DNA of 64,000 nt from Novosphingobium guangzhouense. GTDB lineage: Bacteria; Pseudomonadota; Alphaproteobacteria; Sphingomonadales; Sphingomonadaceae. The translations under genes and the position numbers were made by a program. The stretch lies in the NCBI RefSeq assembly GCF_002896965.1, contig NZ_LYMM01000037.1:1-64000 (forward strand). The letters run 5' to 3'. The notes beneath the pieces are model-generated. The model had not been told where the DNA came from. It did no database searches and was given only the letters and a program-made list of their open reading frames with translations. Shown here in pieces: positions 44,295 through 53,444 of this stretch (position 1 is the first letter of the stretch; each line of letters starts with the position of its first letter).

Positions 44295-45445
44295 CGGCGG
44301 CGCATCGTGGGCCCCTGTTCCTTCTCGCCACCGTCCCAACAACGCTGGCACTCGTCCCGGCCAGTCCAGCCGCGCAGGAACAGCCGCCCCGTATCGAGTT
44401 CGACATGACGGTGCTGTCCGGACGCAACCCGTTCCTTACCACCGACGACCGCGCCATGACTTCTGCTGCGGAAGTTTCGGCGCGGGGCGAGGCGGCGCTG
44501 CCGGTAGACGCCAGAACCACAATCGATCTCGACGGCAAGCTGGCCTATCGCCGCTACAGCCGCCGCTATGGTTCGTTCGTTACCGGCCATGCCAGGGGAG
44601 CGCTGGACTATCGCGGAAGCGAACGCATCGCCCTGCGTACAGAAGCCTCCTTCGAGCGGCAGCTGCCACTGGAAGGCAGCAACAGCACGATCGATGCTGC
44701 GATCGATCCGATCAGTCTGCAGGACCGTATCGAGCTTAAGCAGGACATACGATGGCGCCCTGATCCGTACCTAACAATAACGGGAGAGGCCGCCTGGAGC
44801 CGACTGGCACCGCGTGGATCGATGCTGCTGATCCGAACCGACGCGACCAGCTTCGGATTGAGCGTGGAACGCAGAATTTCCCCGTCAAGCTGGGTTGGCC
44901 TGTCGGGAATGGCCACGTTCAGCAAATCTGCCAACCGGTCTGAAGCGGACTCCGGGATCGTCATGCTCAAGATGGGAACGCGCCTCGCCCGGAACCTGTC
45001 TACGCAGGTCGAGGCCGGACTTTCCAGGATCGAGCGGCGCGAGCCCGCCAGACCGAACGACAACGGACCGGCACAGCTGACGGCTACGATGTCGCTCTGC
45101 TACGATCCGCGCCGGTTGCGCATGTGCCTGTCAGGCCGGATAAGCCCGTCAGTCACCAGCTTTGGCGGTATCCAGCGCGAAAAGGTCCTGACCGCGACCT
45201 TCGATTTCCAGACAGGCGAACGCGGCATGCTGCGCGCCAGCGGCGAATATCGGTCGGTCCCAAGCCCCATATTCGGATCTGACGCGAAGATTACGCGGCT
45301 GTCCACGACTTACGAACACCGGCTTGACAGCCGGTTCCGCCTTCACGTCGGTGCGGACTATGACCGCCGCACCGGCATGTCCAGCCAGACGCAAAGCTCA
45401 TGGACCATCCGGGCAGGCGTCACCATCCGGATACCCAGCCGATGA
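44291..45445 (+). CDS. Putative outer-membrane beta-barrel protein of the export operon
   Basis: 384 residues starting at a GTG that overlaps the previous stop (GTGA). A cleavable signal precedes alternating beta-strand-like sequence with many short aromatic and charged repeats, ending TIRAGVTIRIPSR. I do not recognise a named family. Proteins of this sort in sphingan loci are often annotated outer-membrane beta-barrel. Its location between the OPX and chain-length genes implies a role in export or secretion, perhaps as an outer-membrane conduit partner. Confidence 0.75.
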   Translation: MTAAHRGPLFLLATVPTTLALVPASPAAQEQPPRIEFDMTVLSGRNPFLTTDDRAMTSAAEVSARGEAALPVDARTTIDLDGKLAYRRYSRRYGSFVTGHARGALDYRGSERIALRTEASFERQLPLEGSNSTIDAAIDPISLQDRIELKQDIRWRPDPYLTITGEAAWSRLAPRGSMLLIRTDATSFGLSVERRISPSSWVGLSGMATFSKSANRSEADSGIVMLKMGTRLARNLSTQVEAGLSRIERREPARPNDNGPAQLTATMSLCYDPRRLRMCLSGRISPSVTSFGGIQREKVLTATFDFQTGERGMLRASGEYRSVPSPIFGSDAKITRLSTTYEHRLDSRFRLHVGADYDRRTGMSSQTQSSWTIRAGVTIRIPSR

Positions 45446-46935
45446 ACAGCACGCCACAAGCATCCGCACCATCCGCAACCCAGCCCACGCCGATCACCAG
45501 CGATGACGATGCGCTGGGCATCTATCCGGTGGAGATTCTGGCAATGCTGCGCCGTCGCTGGCGCTGGCTGATCGCCCCGACCCTGCTGGGCGCAGCCGGC
45601 GCCATCGTGGCGGTCGTGATGCGCGAACCGGTTTACCGTTCCAGCGCGACCCTGCTGATAGATTCCCCGCAGATCCCGCCCAGCCTGATCTCCTCACCGC
45701 TCACAGAAGTGGCAGACGAGCGCATCGCCAAGATCCGACAGCAGATCGTAAGCCGCGACAGCCTTACCCGGCTGATAGAGGCTAACGGGCTCTATCCGCG
45801 CGAACGCGCCGCGATAGACTATCCCAAGCTGCTGGAAATCATGCGCACGAAGATCGGGGTCAATCTGGTCGCCGCCAACCAGGCCCAGGGCCGGGGAGGC
45901 ACCATCGCGTTCAATCTCTCATTCGATTACCGCAACGCCCGCACCGCGCAGGCCGTGACCGAGCAGTTGACGAAGATGTTCCTCGTCGAAGACAAGCGCT
46001 TCCGCACCGAACAGGCAACCGGAACCGCCGCCTTCCTCGCCAAGCGTTCCGACGAACTGCGCCGCCAGTTGCGCGATCTGGCAGAAAAGCGCCGCAGCGT
46101 GGAAGCACGCTATGCCGGCGCCCTGCCGACCGATGTGGCGCTCAGTTCACAATCCAGCTCTGCAATGCGCGCCGAGATTTCGCGCACGGATGCCGAGACG
46201 CAAGGGCTGGTGCAGCAGTCCGCTCTGCTCGCCGCGCGCCAGCAGGAACTGGAGCGCACGCCGCCCGGCATCGAGGCTCTGCATCGAGCGGAGGAGCGCC
46301 TTGCCACGCTGCTCTCCACCCATTCCGAGACATTTCCCGACGTCATCGCGGCACGAGCCGAAGTGGCGCGGCAACGCGCGATGATCCGCCAGGAACCTGC
46401 CCGCGGCGCAACGCTGATCGAAACGGAAATCAGTGCGGGACGTGAACGCATCGCCACCCTTGCCGCGCGGCGCGCCGAACTGGTCCACACGATGTCGGAA
46501 CTCGACCGCAGGGTCGCGCAGGCACCGCAGTCTGCCTACGAATTGAATACGATCGAGCGCGAATACGACAACATCAAGCGGCAGTATGACTCGCTGCGGG
46601 AAAAGCAGCTCGACGCGCAAGTCGCCGCCAACCTCCAGACCGAGGACAAGGGCGAGCGGTTCACCGTGGTCGATCCGCCCAATCTGCCATTGCATCCGAT
46701 GGGGCAGAAGGGCTGGATCATCGTCCTGATGGGCATCGCCGCCGGGTTCGTCTTCGGGCTTGTCATCGTGATTGCCCGCGAACTGCTGACCGGCACCATC
46801 CACGGCACCCAGAGCCTGCGCCGCGCCGTACCGGCCCCGCTGTTCGGAGCCATCGCCACCCGCCGCGCGCCGACACTCCTCGACCGGCTCATCCGCCGAC
46901 TGCCGGGCCGTGCGCCGGCCTACTCGCCAATCTGA
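45442..46935 (+). CDS. Polysaccharide co-polymerase / chain-length determinant (Wzz/GumC-like)
   Basis: 497 residues. TM1 (WLIAPTLLGAAGAIVAVVM) and TM2 (IIVLMGIAAGFVFGLVIVIA) flank a long coiled-coil-rich periplasmic domain. The Pro-rich PNLPLHPMGQKGW before TM2 is the Wzz/PCP signature. It lacks a fused kinase domain; the kinase is the next gene, so this is a split PCP-2a system. ATG 45442 overlaps the previous stop. Confidence 0.93.
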   Translation: MNSTPQASAPSATQPTPITSDDDALGIYPVEILAMLRRRWRWLIAPTLLGAAGAIVAVVMREPVYRSSATLLIDSPQIPPSLISSPLTEVADERIAKIRQQIVSRDSLTRLIEANGLYPRERAAIDYPKLLEIMRTKIGVNLVAANQAQGRGGTIAFNLSFDYRNARTAQAVTEQLTKMFLVEDKRFRTEQATGTAAFLAKRSDELRRQLRDLAEKRRSVEARYAGALPTDVALSSQSSSAMRAEISRTDAETQGLVQQSALLAARQQELERTPPGIEALHRAEERLATLLSTHSETFPDVIAARAEVARQRAMIRQEPARGATLIETEISAGRERIATLAARRAELVHTMSELDRRVAQAPQSAYELNTIEREYDNIKRQYDSLREKQLDAQVAANLQTEDKGERFTVVDPPNLPLHPMGQKGWIIVLMGIAAGFVFGLVIVIARELLTGTIHGTQSLRRAVPAPLFGAIATRRAPTLLDRLIRRLPGRAPAYSPI

Positions 46936-46949
46936 CCGGGAGCAGCGCC

Positions 46950-47720
46950 ATGAACGCTGAAGTACAATTCAATCCGCAAGGGGCCGTAGAAGCCCAAGCC
47001 GTCGCCGGTATCAGCTTCACCCCCGAAGCCCGGCGTCTTGCAGACAACAACATCGTCGGGCTGGCACCGCCCAGTAACGAACTGCGGCCCTTCACGATGA
47101 TCCGCGCCGCGCTGCTCGATCATGCCCGCGCTACCGGCACGCGCGTGTTCGCCGTGACTTCGGCTGATCCCGGCAACGGCAAGACGCACGTGACCGCGAA
47201 CCTGGCGATGGCGATGGCACGGATACATCCCACGGTCCTCGTCGAACTGGACCTGCGGCGCCCCGCGCTGGGCGAGCGGCTGGGCCTGCCGGGCGACTAC
47301 GCCGGGGTGGAGGACTATCTTGCAGGGGAATGCCCGTGGAGTGCCACGCGGGCATGCATCGAAGGGCTTGATCTAACGGTCCACCGGGTACGCCGGCCCC
47401 GTCTCGACGCCGAAGTCCTGTTGGCCGGCGACGCGCTGCCCCTTGCGCTGCACAATCTTCAGGCGACACAGAGCGGCACCATCTGCCTCATCGACACCCC
47501 GCCAGCGATTCTCAGCGACGATCTCGCCCTGATCGCGCGCAACGTCGACGGCATCCTCGTGGTGGCCGAAGAAGGGCGCACCGCGAAGGCCGCGCTGCAG
47601 GATATCGCGCATACCGTAAGCCCGACCCCGATCATCGGCACGGTGCTAAACCGGTCGATCTCCCAAACCGCGCGCAGAATCGACTACGGTTATTACCAGA
47701 GCGGCTACCAGCCTGCCTGA
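46950..47720 (+). CDS. BY-type tyrosine autokinase partner of the co-polymerase
   Basis: 256 residues. Walker A (SADPGNGKTHVTANLAMA), Walker A' (VLVELDLRRPALGERLG) and Walker B (ICLIDTPPAI) are typical of CpsD/Wzc kinase domains. The C-terminal tail reads DYGYYQSGYQPA, a short tyrosine cluster expected to be autophosphorylated. It regulates polymer length with the upstream co-polymerase. Confidence 0.92.
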   Translation: MNAEVQFNPQGAVEAQAVAGISFTPEARRLADNNIVGLAPPSNELRPFTMIRAALLDHARATGTRVFAVTSADPGNGKTHVTANLAMAMARIHPTVLVELDLRRPALGERLGLPGDYAGVEDYLAGECPWSATRACIEGLDLTVHRVRRPRLDAEVLLAGDALPLALHNLQATQSGTICLIDTPPAILSDDLALIARNVDGILVVAEEGRTAKAALQDIAHTVSPTPIIGTVLNRSISQTARRIDYGYYQSGYQPA

Positions 47721-47742
47721 TCCACCCTGACCGGAGGATGCT

Positions 47743-48708
47743 ATGACGACCCTGATCTCGAAAGGGCGGGCCAGATGGCTGCGCGATCTCCCTTCCAGGG
47801 CCGCGCTTGCCCTGCTCAATGAACGCCGTCTGCGCCTGTGGCTGGGCAAGCGCCACGAAGCCGCCCTGCAACGCCATGCGCCGGACCTGCCCGACCTCGA
47901 CCCGCTCGGCAATCATATCGTCGAGACGCTGAACAGCAAGGGCGTGTGCATCACCAACCTTGATGACCTGCGCATTCCGGGAGCCCATGACGTCGTCGAG
48001 TCGGCATGGCGATTGTCGAGCGACTTTGCCCCGCAAGCCCGGACACTGGCAAAGGGCGGGCAGCAGTTCATCATCGTCCCGCCGGCAGAGATCGTGCGTC
48101 ATCCGCAGATATTCCGGCTGGGGCTGCACGAACGTCTGCTTGACATCGTGGAAAGCTACCTCGGTCTGCCCGCCGCCTATGATGGCGCGGCGATCAACTA
48201 CACCGTTGCGGATGGGCTGGAGATCGCGACCCGAAAGTGGCACCGCGACCGGGAAGACCGCCGGATGCTGAAGGTGGCGGTCTATCTTCATGACGTCGAC
48301 GATGAGGGCGGCCCGTTCGAATGCATCGCCCGCAAGGACCCGGTACGCAACGACATTGACGGGTATCACTATGAATTCGGCTACGACGCAATGCTGAAGC
48401 AGCGCCTGGGTGCGGACTATGCCAACGACCTTACCAGCTGCACCGGCCGGAAAGGGACGGTCGTATTCTGCGACACGGCGCGCTTCTTCCATCGCGGTAA
48501 ACCGCCAACCGGCCGAGACCGTGCAGCGATATTCTACAGCTATTTCGCGAATCCGCCGCGCCATCCCTTCCTGTGCGAACGCAGCGGCATCAGCCGCGAT
48601 GAAGCGCTGGGGATGATCGAAGGGCTGTCTTTCCGGCAGCGCCGCGCCGCCTTGTGGCGGCGCGAAGTGCCGCCAATCATGCGGCTGATACCATCGGCAA
48701 GCGTCTGA
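47743..48708 (+). CDS. Phytanoyl-CoA dioxygenase (PhyH)-like 2-oxoglutarate/Fe(II) oxygenase
   Basis: 321 residues. The iron facial triad is visible as His and Asp in KWHRDREDRR and a distal His in TARFFHRGKPP; the Arg of GRDRAAIFYSYF would bind 2-oxoglutarate. KVAVYLHDVDDEGGPFECI is a characteristic PhyH strand. It follows the kinase gene by 22 bases with a GGAGGATGCT RBS, so it belongs to the export operon. The substrate is unknown; hydroxylation of a lipid or sugar moiety in the polysaccharide pathway is possible. Confidence 0.82.
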   Translation: MTTLISKGRARWLRDLPSRAALALLNERRLRLWLGKRHEAALQRHAPDLPDLDPLGNHIVETLNSKGVCITNLDDLRIPGAHDVVESAWRLSSDFAPQARTLAKGGQQFIIVPPAEIVRHPQIFRLGLHERLLDIVESYLGLPAAYDGAAINYTVADGLEIATRKWHRDREDRRMLKVAVYLHDVDDEGGPFECIARKDPVRNDIDGYHYEFGYDAMLKQRLGADYANDLTSCTGRKGTVVFCDTARFFHRGKPPTGRDRAAIFYSYFANPPRHPFLCERSGISRDEALGMIEGLSFRQRRAALWRREVPPIMRLIPSASV

Positions 48709-48716
48709 TTTGGCCG

Positions 48717-50015
48717 TTAAGCCGGGATCGACTGCAAAAGATCAGCCATCCGGCGCGCGCAGATTTCGGGGTCATGCCGTTCACGGACGCGGGCGCAGCC
48801 ACGCGCGCCCATCCGCTCCAGATCCTCTGGCACGGCATCCAGTGCAGCGTTAATCGCAGCCTCCAGATCATCGACCGAGCCAGAGCGCACAAGCCAGCCA
48901 ACCTGGTCATCGACCAGTTCGGGAATGCCGGCGATCGCGGTTGCAATTACCGGGCAGCGCAGTGCCATACCCTCCATGAGCACCACCGGAAGCCCTTCGG
49001 CGAAACTGGGTACCACCAGCGCGCGTGCAGAGCGCAGCGTGTCGCGGATCGTTTCAGGGCTGGCCCAGCCATGAAGCGTGATGATGTCCGCCAACTTCAG
49101 ACGCTCGATCTGCGCGGCGATGAGCGCCTCGTCCTCTCCACCTCCGATCAGGTCCAGCCTGACTTCGCGCCGCACCGCTATCCGGGCAAGGGCTTCCAGC
49201 AGCAACGGCAAGCCCTTCTGGGCACTGAGCCGCGCTACGCAGACCAGGCGCGCATCCTCCCTCTGCTGCCCGGCTTCATCACGGTTGCCCCCAAAAAAGG
49301 CTGGCTCCGGTGCGCAGGGAACGACATGGATGCGCGGCCAGTCATCAGGTCGCGCCCAGCGCATGAGTTGCCCGCGGCCGAAGCTGGACACCGCCACCAC
49401 GAAGGCGGCCTCGGCGATCTTGCCCGGCAGGTCCAGCCCGCGTGGATCATCGAATTCATCGGGGCCGTGCGCGGTAAAGCTGTAAGTGACCGGCGCCATT
49501 CGCGCCACCAACCGCGCAACTGTCGCCGGATTGGTTCCGAAATGCGCATGGAGATGCGACACGCCGACGGCCTCCAGCCGTCGTGCAAGTAGCGCCGCTT
49601 CCGCGAAGTAGGCAAGCGCGCGGACGCCATCTCCAGCCCCCCGCCATGCCAGCGCCATCGCGCGCAAGGCCACAATGGGCCGCCTGACCAGACATGCAAG
49701 CGTGGCCGATGCAAGCGCACGCCGGTCTTCCAGCAGCGCGGTAGTCCGGCCAGCTTCGGCGCGCCCCGCCCCATCGGCGGGAACTTCGCCGGCGCGGCGA
49801 ACGGTAAAGCGGTGAACGTCAAATCCCTGCCGTTCCAGCGCAGCGATCTCGGTCTGAATGAAGCTGTGGCTGATCTTGGGGTAGACGTTGCTGAGATAAG
49901 CTATCGCCCGCCGTGGCTCGCGCGCGCGCGCCCTGGCCCGCAAGCCCGCCTGCTCCGGTCCGCAATGGCGCTTGAAGGCGAGCGGCACGCCGGCCGGTTC
50001 GGTGATGTCCAACAT
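48717..50015 (-). CDS. GT4-family glycosyltransferase
   Basis: About 432 residues. The N-terminal half has AIAYLSNVYPKISHSFIQTE and THIHAHF-like HLHAHFGTNPATVARL. The C-terminal half has RLVCVARLSAQKGLPLLLEA, DLIGGGEDEALIAAQ, LHGWASPETI and the E-x7-E motif in PSFAEGLPVVLMEGMA. This is a standard GT-B retaining glycosyltransferase. ATG 50015 is a reasonable start though the RBS is weak; the codon at 50045 is an alternative. It converges on the PhyH-like gene. Confidence 0.88.
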   Translation of the reverse strand: MLDITEPAGVPLAFKRHCGPEQAGLRARARAREPRRAIAYLSNVYPKISHSFIQTEIAALERQGFDVHRFTVRRAGEVPADGAGRAEAGRTTALLEDRRALASATLACLVRRPIVALRAMALAWRGAGDGVRALAYFAEAALLARRLEAVGVSHLHAHFGTNPATVARLVARMAPVTYSFTAHGPDEFDDPRGLDLPGKIAEAAFVVAVSSFGRGQLMRWARPDDWPRIHVVPCAPEPAFFGGNRDEAGQQREDARLVCVARLSAQKGLPLLLEALARIAVRREVRLDLIGGGEDEALIAAQIERLKLADIITLHGWASPETIRDTLRSARALVVPSFAEGLPVVLMEGMALRCPVIATAIAGIPELVDDQVGWLVRSGSVDDLEAAINAALDAVPEDLERMGARGCARVRERHDPEICARRMADLLQSIPA

Positions 50016-50130
50016 ATGGGCATTATGCGCTCTGCGGCACACCACGGCATTGCGTGTTTTCCGTAGGGAATTGGGGCTGGTCGCCCTTGGAGCGTGATCG
50101 CGCGGATGCCGCCGGGCCCCGCTCCATGAG

Positions 50131-51390
50131 ATGACGCAGCTTCACTGCAGGAGACGCGTCTTGCCGGCATTGGCCGCCCTGAACACCGGTTACTGGAACA
50201 AGATCCGGGATCGCAAGCAGTCGGGACGACAGCCTGAACAGGCCGTCACCCGCAGCGTCAAGGCAGCGCTCCGGGCTGGCGCGCTGGCGGCTACCGCGAC
50301 CCTGGCTGTGATCCCTGCCCGACACCCCGTCGCCAGCCCGCTGCCGCGCCTGATCCCGCCCGCTATGCCGCGCGCCACCCCGGACGGGCTGCATCAGGTA
50401 GCGCAAATTCCGCCGGACGGACAAGCGCAGCTCGCCCGCGCCTTCAACGCCTCCGTACCTCTGGCAAGGGGCACCCTCACCGCCGCCCGGCCTTTCCACC
50501 TTCGCGCTACGGCCGAGCATCTTGCACGGGCCACGGATTGCCTTGCCGCAGCGGGGTACTACGAAGCAGGCACAGGGGTCGCCGATCAACGGGCGGTCGC
50601 GCAAGTGGTGCTCAACCGGGTGCGCCACCGCGCCTTTCCGACAAGCGTTTGCGAAGTGGTCTTCCAGGGCTCGGAGCGCCGCACCGGTTGCCAGTTCACT
50701 TTCACATGCGACGGCTCCCTGCTGCGCCGCACGCCTTCTGCTCATGCGTGGCAGGCAGCGCGCCGGGTCGCCGCGGAAATGCTGTTGGGGGAGGTGGAGC
50801 CCGCAGTAGGCCTTGCCACGCACTATCATACCGACTGGGTCAGCCCGGCCTGGGATCGCACGATGGACAAGATCGCCGCCGTGCACACGCACCTGTTCTA
50901 TCGCTGGCGCGGCCCGCAGACTTTCGAAATGCGCCATAGCGGCAATGAGCCGGACATTCCCATGCTGGCACGCATCTCCGACGCACATCGCACCGGCGCA
51001 GGAGAAAAGCAGGTGCTGCCAACGCAGCTGCTCCCATCAGCCCTGACACCCCAGGCTTCCCTTCCCGCGTCATCACCGCGCGGCGCGCAAACGGGGATCG
51101 GCAGCGCCCTTGCCCCGCCCCCACCCAACGTGTTCCTCGTCACCCTTCCGGCATCCGGCACGCCTGCCAGCTTCCGCGCGATGGCCAGGGAACGCTGCGC
51201 CGGAATAACCGGATGCCGTTTCATCGGCTGGACCGACGCCCTGCGCACCCCGCGCGCCCTGCCGATGCCCGGAAGCGCAGTCGATACGATCGCCTTCATC
51301 TACGAGCGCCGTCAGGCCTCGGACACGACCGAAACCGTGCGCTGGGATTGTGCCCGCTTCGCCCCCGAGGGCACCGGGCACTGCATCTGA
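50131..51390 (+). CDS. SleB-like cell-wall hydrolase
   Basis: 419 residues. A membrane-anchor-like segment (ALAATATLAVIPA) precedes the cell-wall hydrolase domain: LAAAGYYEAGTGVADQRAVA, VAQVVLNRVRHRAFP, VCEVVFQGSERRTGCQFTF and GLATHYHTDWVSPAW are characteristic of SleB. It cleaves peptidoglycan in the periplasm. In an exopolysaccharide locus it may open the wall for assembly of the trans-envelope machine. Start uncertain: ATG 50131 has no clear RBS, while TTG 50161 has CAGGAGA well placed. Confidence 0.88.
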   Translation: MTQLHCRRRVLPALAALNTGYWNKIRDRKQSGRQPEQAVTRSVKAALRAGALAATATLAVIPARHPVASPLPRLIPPAMPRATPDGLHQVAQIPPDGQAQLARAFNASVPLARGTLTAARPFHLRATAEHLARATDCLAAAGYYEAGTGVADQRAVAQVVLNRVRHRAFPTSVCEVVFQGSERRTGCQFTFTCDGSLLRRTPSAHAWQAARRVAAEMLLGEVEPAVGLATHYHTDWVSPAWDRTMDKIAAVHTHLFYRWRGPQTFEMRHSGNEPDIPMLARISDAHRTGAGEKQVLPTQLLPSALTPQASLPASSPRGAQTGIGSALAPPPPNVFLVTLPASGTPASFRAMARERCAGITGCRFIGWTDALRTPRALPMPGSAVDTIAFIYERRQASDTTETVRWDCARFAPEGTGHCI

Positions 51391-53444
51391 TGCGCAGCGA
51401 ACCGACCAGCCCACATGGGTCGTACCGCAAGGAGATAGATGGACTACGTGCCTTCGCGGTGCTTGCGGTGGTGCTCTATCACTTTGCCGTACCGGGATTT
51501 AAGGCGGGCTTCATAGGCGTCGACGTGTTCTTTGTGATCTCGGGCTTCCTGATCGGCGGAATGCTCTGGTCAGAGATGCTGGACACAGGCCGGATCGATC
51601 TGGGCCAGTTCTACTTACGCCGCATCCGCCGGCTGGCGCCCGCGTTCTTCGCAATGGCGACAGTCAGCACTCTGGTCGGCTTCTTCGTGCTGCTTCCTTT
51701 CGAATTCAGGAACTTCGGCAAGGAACTGATCGCGTCGAGCCTGTGGATGTCCAACATCCTGTTCTACCGCGAGGCAGGCTATTTCGACTTCGGCGCAGAG
51801 AACCGAGTGCTGCTGCACACCTGGTCGCTCTCTGTGGAAGAGCAATTCTACATCGTCCTGCCACTCCTGCTCACCCTGCTGCTATTGGCGCGCACGGGCC
51901 CACGGGTGATCCTGACCTGCCTGATTGCGATTTGGGCCGCGTCGCTGCTGGCTTGTGTAGCCCTCACCGCCGGATATCCGGTGATGACCTTCTATCTGTT
52001 CCCTTATCGCGCTTGGGAAATGCTTTCAGGCGTGCTTCTGGCGATCTGGTTGCGCCATGCCTCCCCCGCTCCATGGCTGCAGGCCACGTTGGCAAGCGCG
52101 GGCTTCCTGCTGCTGGGCGCATCGCTTCTCCTGATCAAGAGCGCGGGCTTCCCCGGCTGGCAAGCGCTGTTCCCCGTTGCAGGCAGCGCCGCGCTGCTGG
52201 CTGGCGCAACGAACGCGAGAGGCAACCCGGGCATCGTGCTGTCACACCCGGTCCTGACCTTCTTCGGACTGATCTCCTATTCGCTGTACCTCTGGCACTG
52301 GCCACTGCTGATCCTTTCACGCTACTGGCGCGGCGCCTATGCTTCCCCGATGGAGACCGCGGGCTGGCTGGTGCTTGCCGTGGTCACAGCGGTGTTGAGC
52401 TGGCGCTTCATCGAGCAGCCCTTCCGCCGCAGCCTGCGCGTTACCCGCCCCGTGCTGTTGAGCAGCACGGCCTTTGCCGCCTGCACCGTCCTTTCGCTCG
52501 GCACGGCGGCCTTCGTGACCAATGGTCTACCAGACCGATTCTCAAGCGGCACACAGGTGTACATCACCGCCTCGGGCGGGTTCCTGCAGGACATGAGCCG
52601 CTGCCACCGTGCAGCCGGCGGTCCTCTTGCGGGAATCGAGACTTGCTCCATCGGGCCGGACGGCCCTGCCGAATTCCTGATCTGGGGCGACAGCCATTTG
52701 CGCGCGCAGATGGACGGGCTCGCCATCGCCGCGCGCGATGTGGGGCGGCCGGGTCTGATCGTCTGGCACGCCGGCTGTCCGCCCCTGTTCGGACTGGTCA
52801 AGCGGGAAAATGCCGCCACCCCCGATCAGGACAGGGCATGCAGTGAGGACAACCGCCGCATCCGCTCAGCCCTGCGGCACTATCCCGGCATTCGCCGCCT
52901 GCTGCTGGTTGGCCGCTGGGCCTATTATGCTGACGGCAGGGGAGTGGGTCGCGACGCCCGCAACGTCATCACCCTGGCCCCGGAGCGCGGCTCGGGACTT
53001 CCGCACAATGTCGGGCAGGCCGAACTCTTCGGCATTGCCCTGAAGCGCACCGTCGCGGAACTCAGTCGTACCGGACATGACGTCTATCTGCTTCGTCAGG
53101 TTCCCGAACTGCCCCAATACGACAGCATCGTTCTGGCAAGGGACATGGCCTATGGACGGCTGACAGCCCTTCAGGCCAGCGCGCTCGCCAGCGTCGAAAT
53201 GCCGGTCCTGCTCAACCGCAACCGACTGGCCGAAGTGCCGATCGATGATCTTGTCACGCATCGACAAGTCAATCTGATCGACCCGTGGCCCAGACTTTGC
53301 CGGGAACGTTGCAGCGGAATACAGAACGGAGTTTCACTCTACTTCGACAACAACCACATGTCCTACGCGGGCGCCGTTCAGCTGCGTGACCTGTTCATCC
53401 CATTCCTGTCGGGAAACACCGCAATAGCGGTCGCCGGTCCATGA
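51390..53444 (+). CDS. OafA/YrhL-type membrane acyltransferase with C-terminal SGNH domain
   Basis: About 684 residues. The acyltransferase-3 domain (about 1-360) has EIDGLRAFAVLAVVLYHFAV, FFVISGFLIGGMLW and LHTWSLSVEEQFYIVLP with about ten membrane segments. The C-terminal soluble part has LIWGDSHLRAQMDGLA and YFDNNHMSYAGA, which are the SGNH catalytic blocks. Proteins of this layout add O-acetyl groups to surface glycans. Its ATG overlaps the previous stop (TGATG), linking it to the cell-wall hydrolase gene. Confidence 0.93.
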   Translation: MRSEPTSPHGSYRKEIDGLRAFAVLAVVLYHFAVPGFKAGFIGVDVFFVISGFLIGGMLWSEMLDTGRIDLGQFYLRRIRRLAPAFFAMATVSTLVGFFVLLPFEFRNFGKELIASSLWMSNILFYREAGYFDFGAENRVLLHTWSLSVEEQFYIVLPLLLTLLLLARTGPRVILTCLIAIWAASLLACVALTAGYPVMTFYLFPYRAWEMLSGVLLAIWLRHASPAPWLQATLASAGFLLLGASLLLIKSAGFPGWQALFPVAGSAALLAGATNARGNPGIVLSHPVLTFFGLISYSLYLWHWPLLILSRYWRGAYASPMETAGWLVLAVVTAVLSWRFIEQPFRRSLRVTRPVLLSSTAFAACTVLSLGTAAFVTNGLPDRFSSGTQVYITASGGFLQDMSRCHRAAGGPLAGIETCSIGPDGPAEFLIWGDSHLRAQMDGLAIAARDVGRPGLIVWHAGCPPLFGLVKRENAATPDQDRACSEDNRRIRSALRHYPGIRRLLLVGRWAYYADGRGVGRDARNVITLAPERGSGLPHNVGQAELFGIALKRTVAELSRTGHDVYLLRQVPELPQYDSIVLARDMAYGRLTALQASALASVEMPVLLNRNRLAEVPIDDLVTHRQVNLIDPWPRLCRERCSGIQNGVSLYFDNNHMSYAGAVQLRDLFIPFLSGNTAIAVAGP

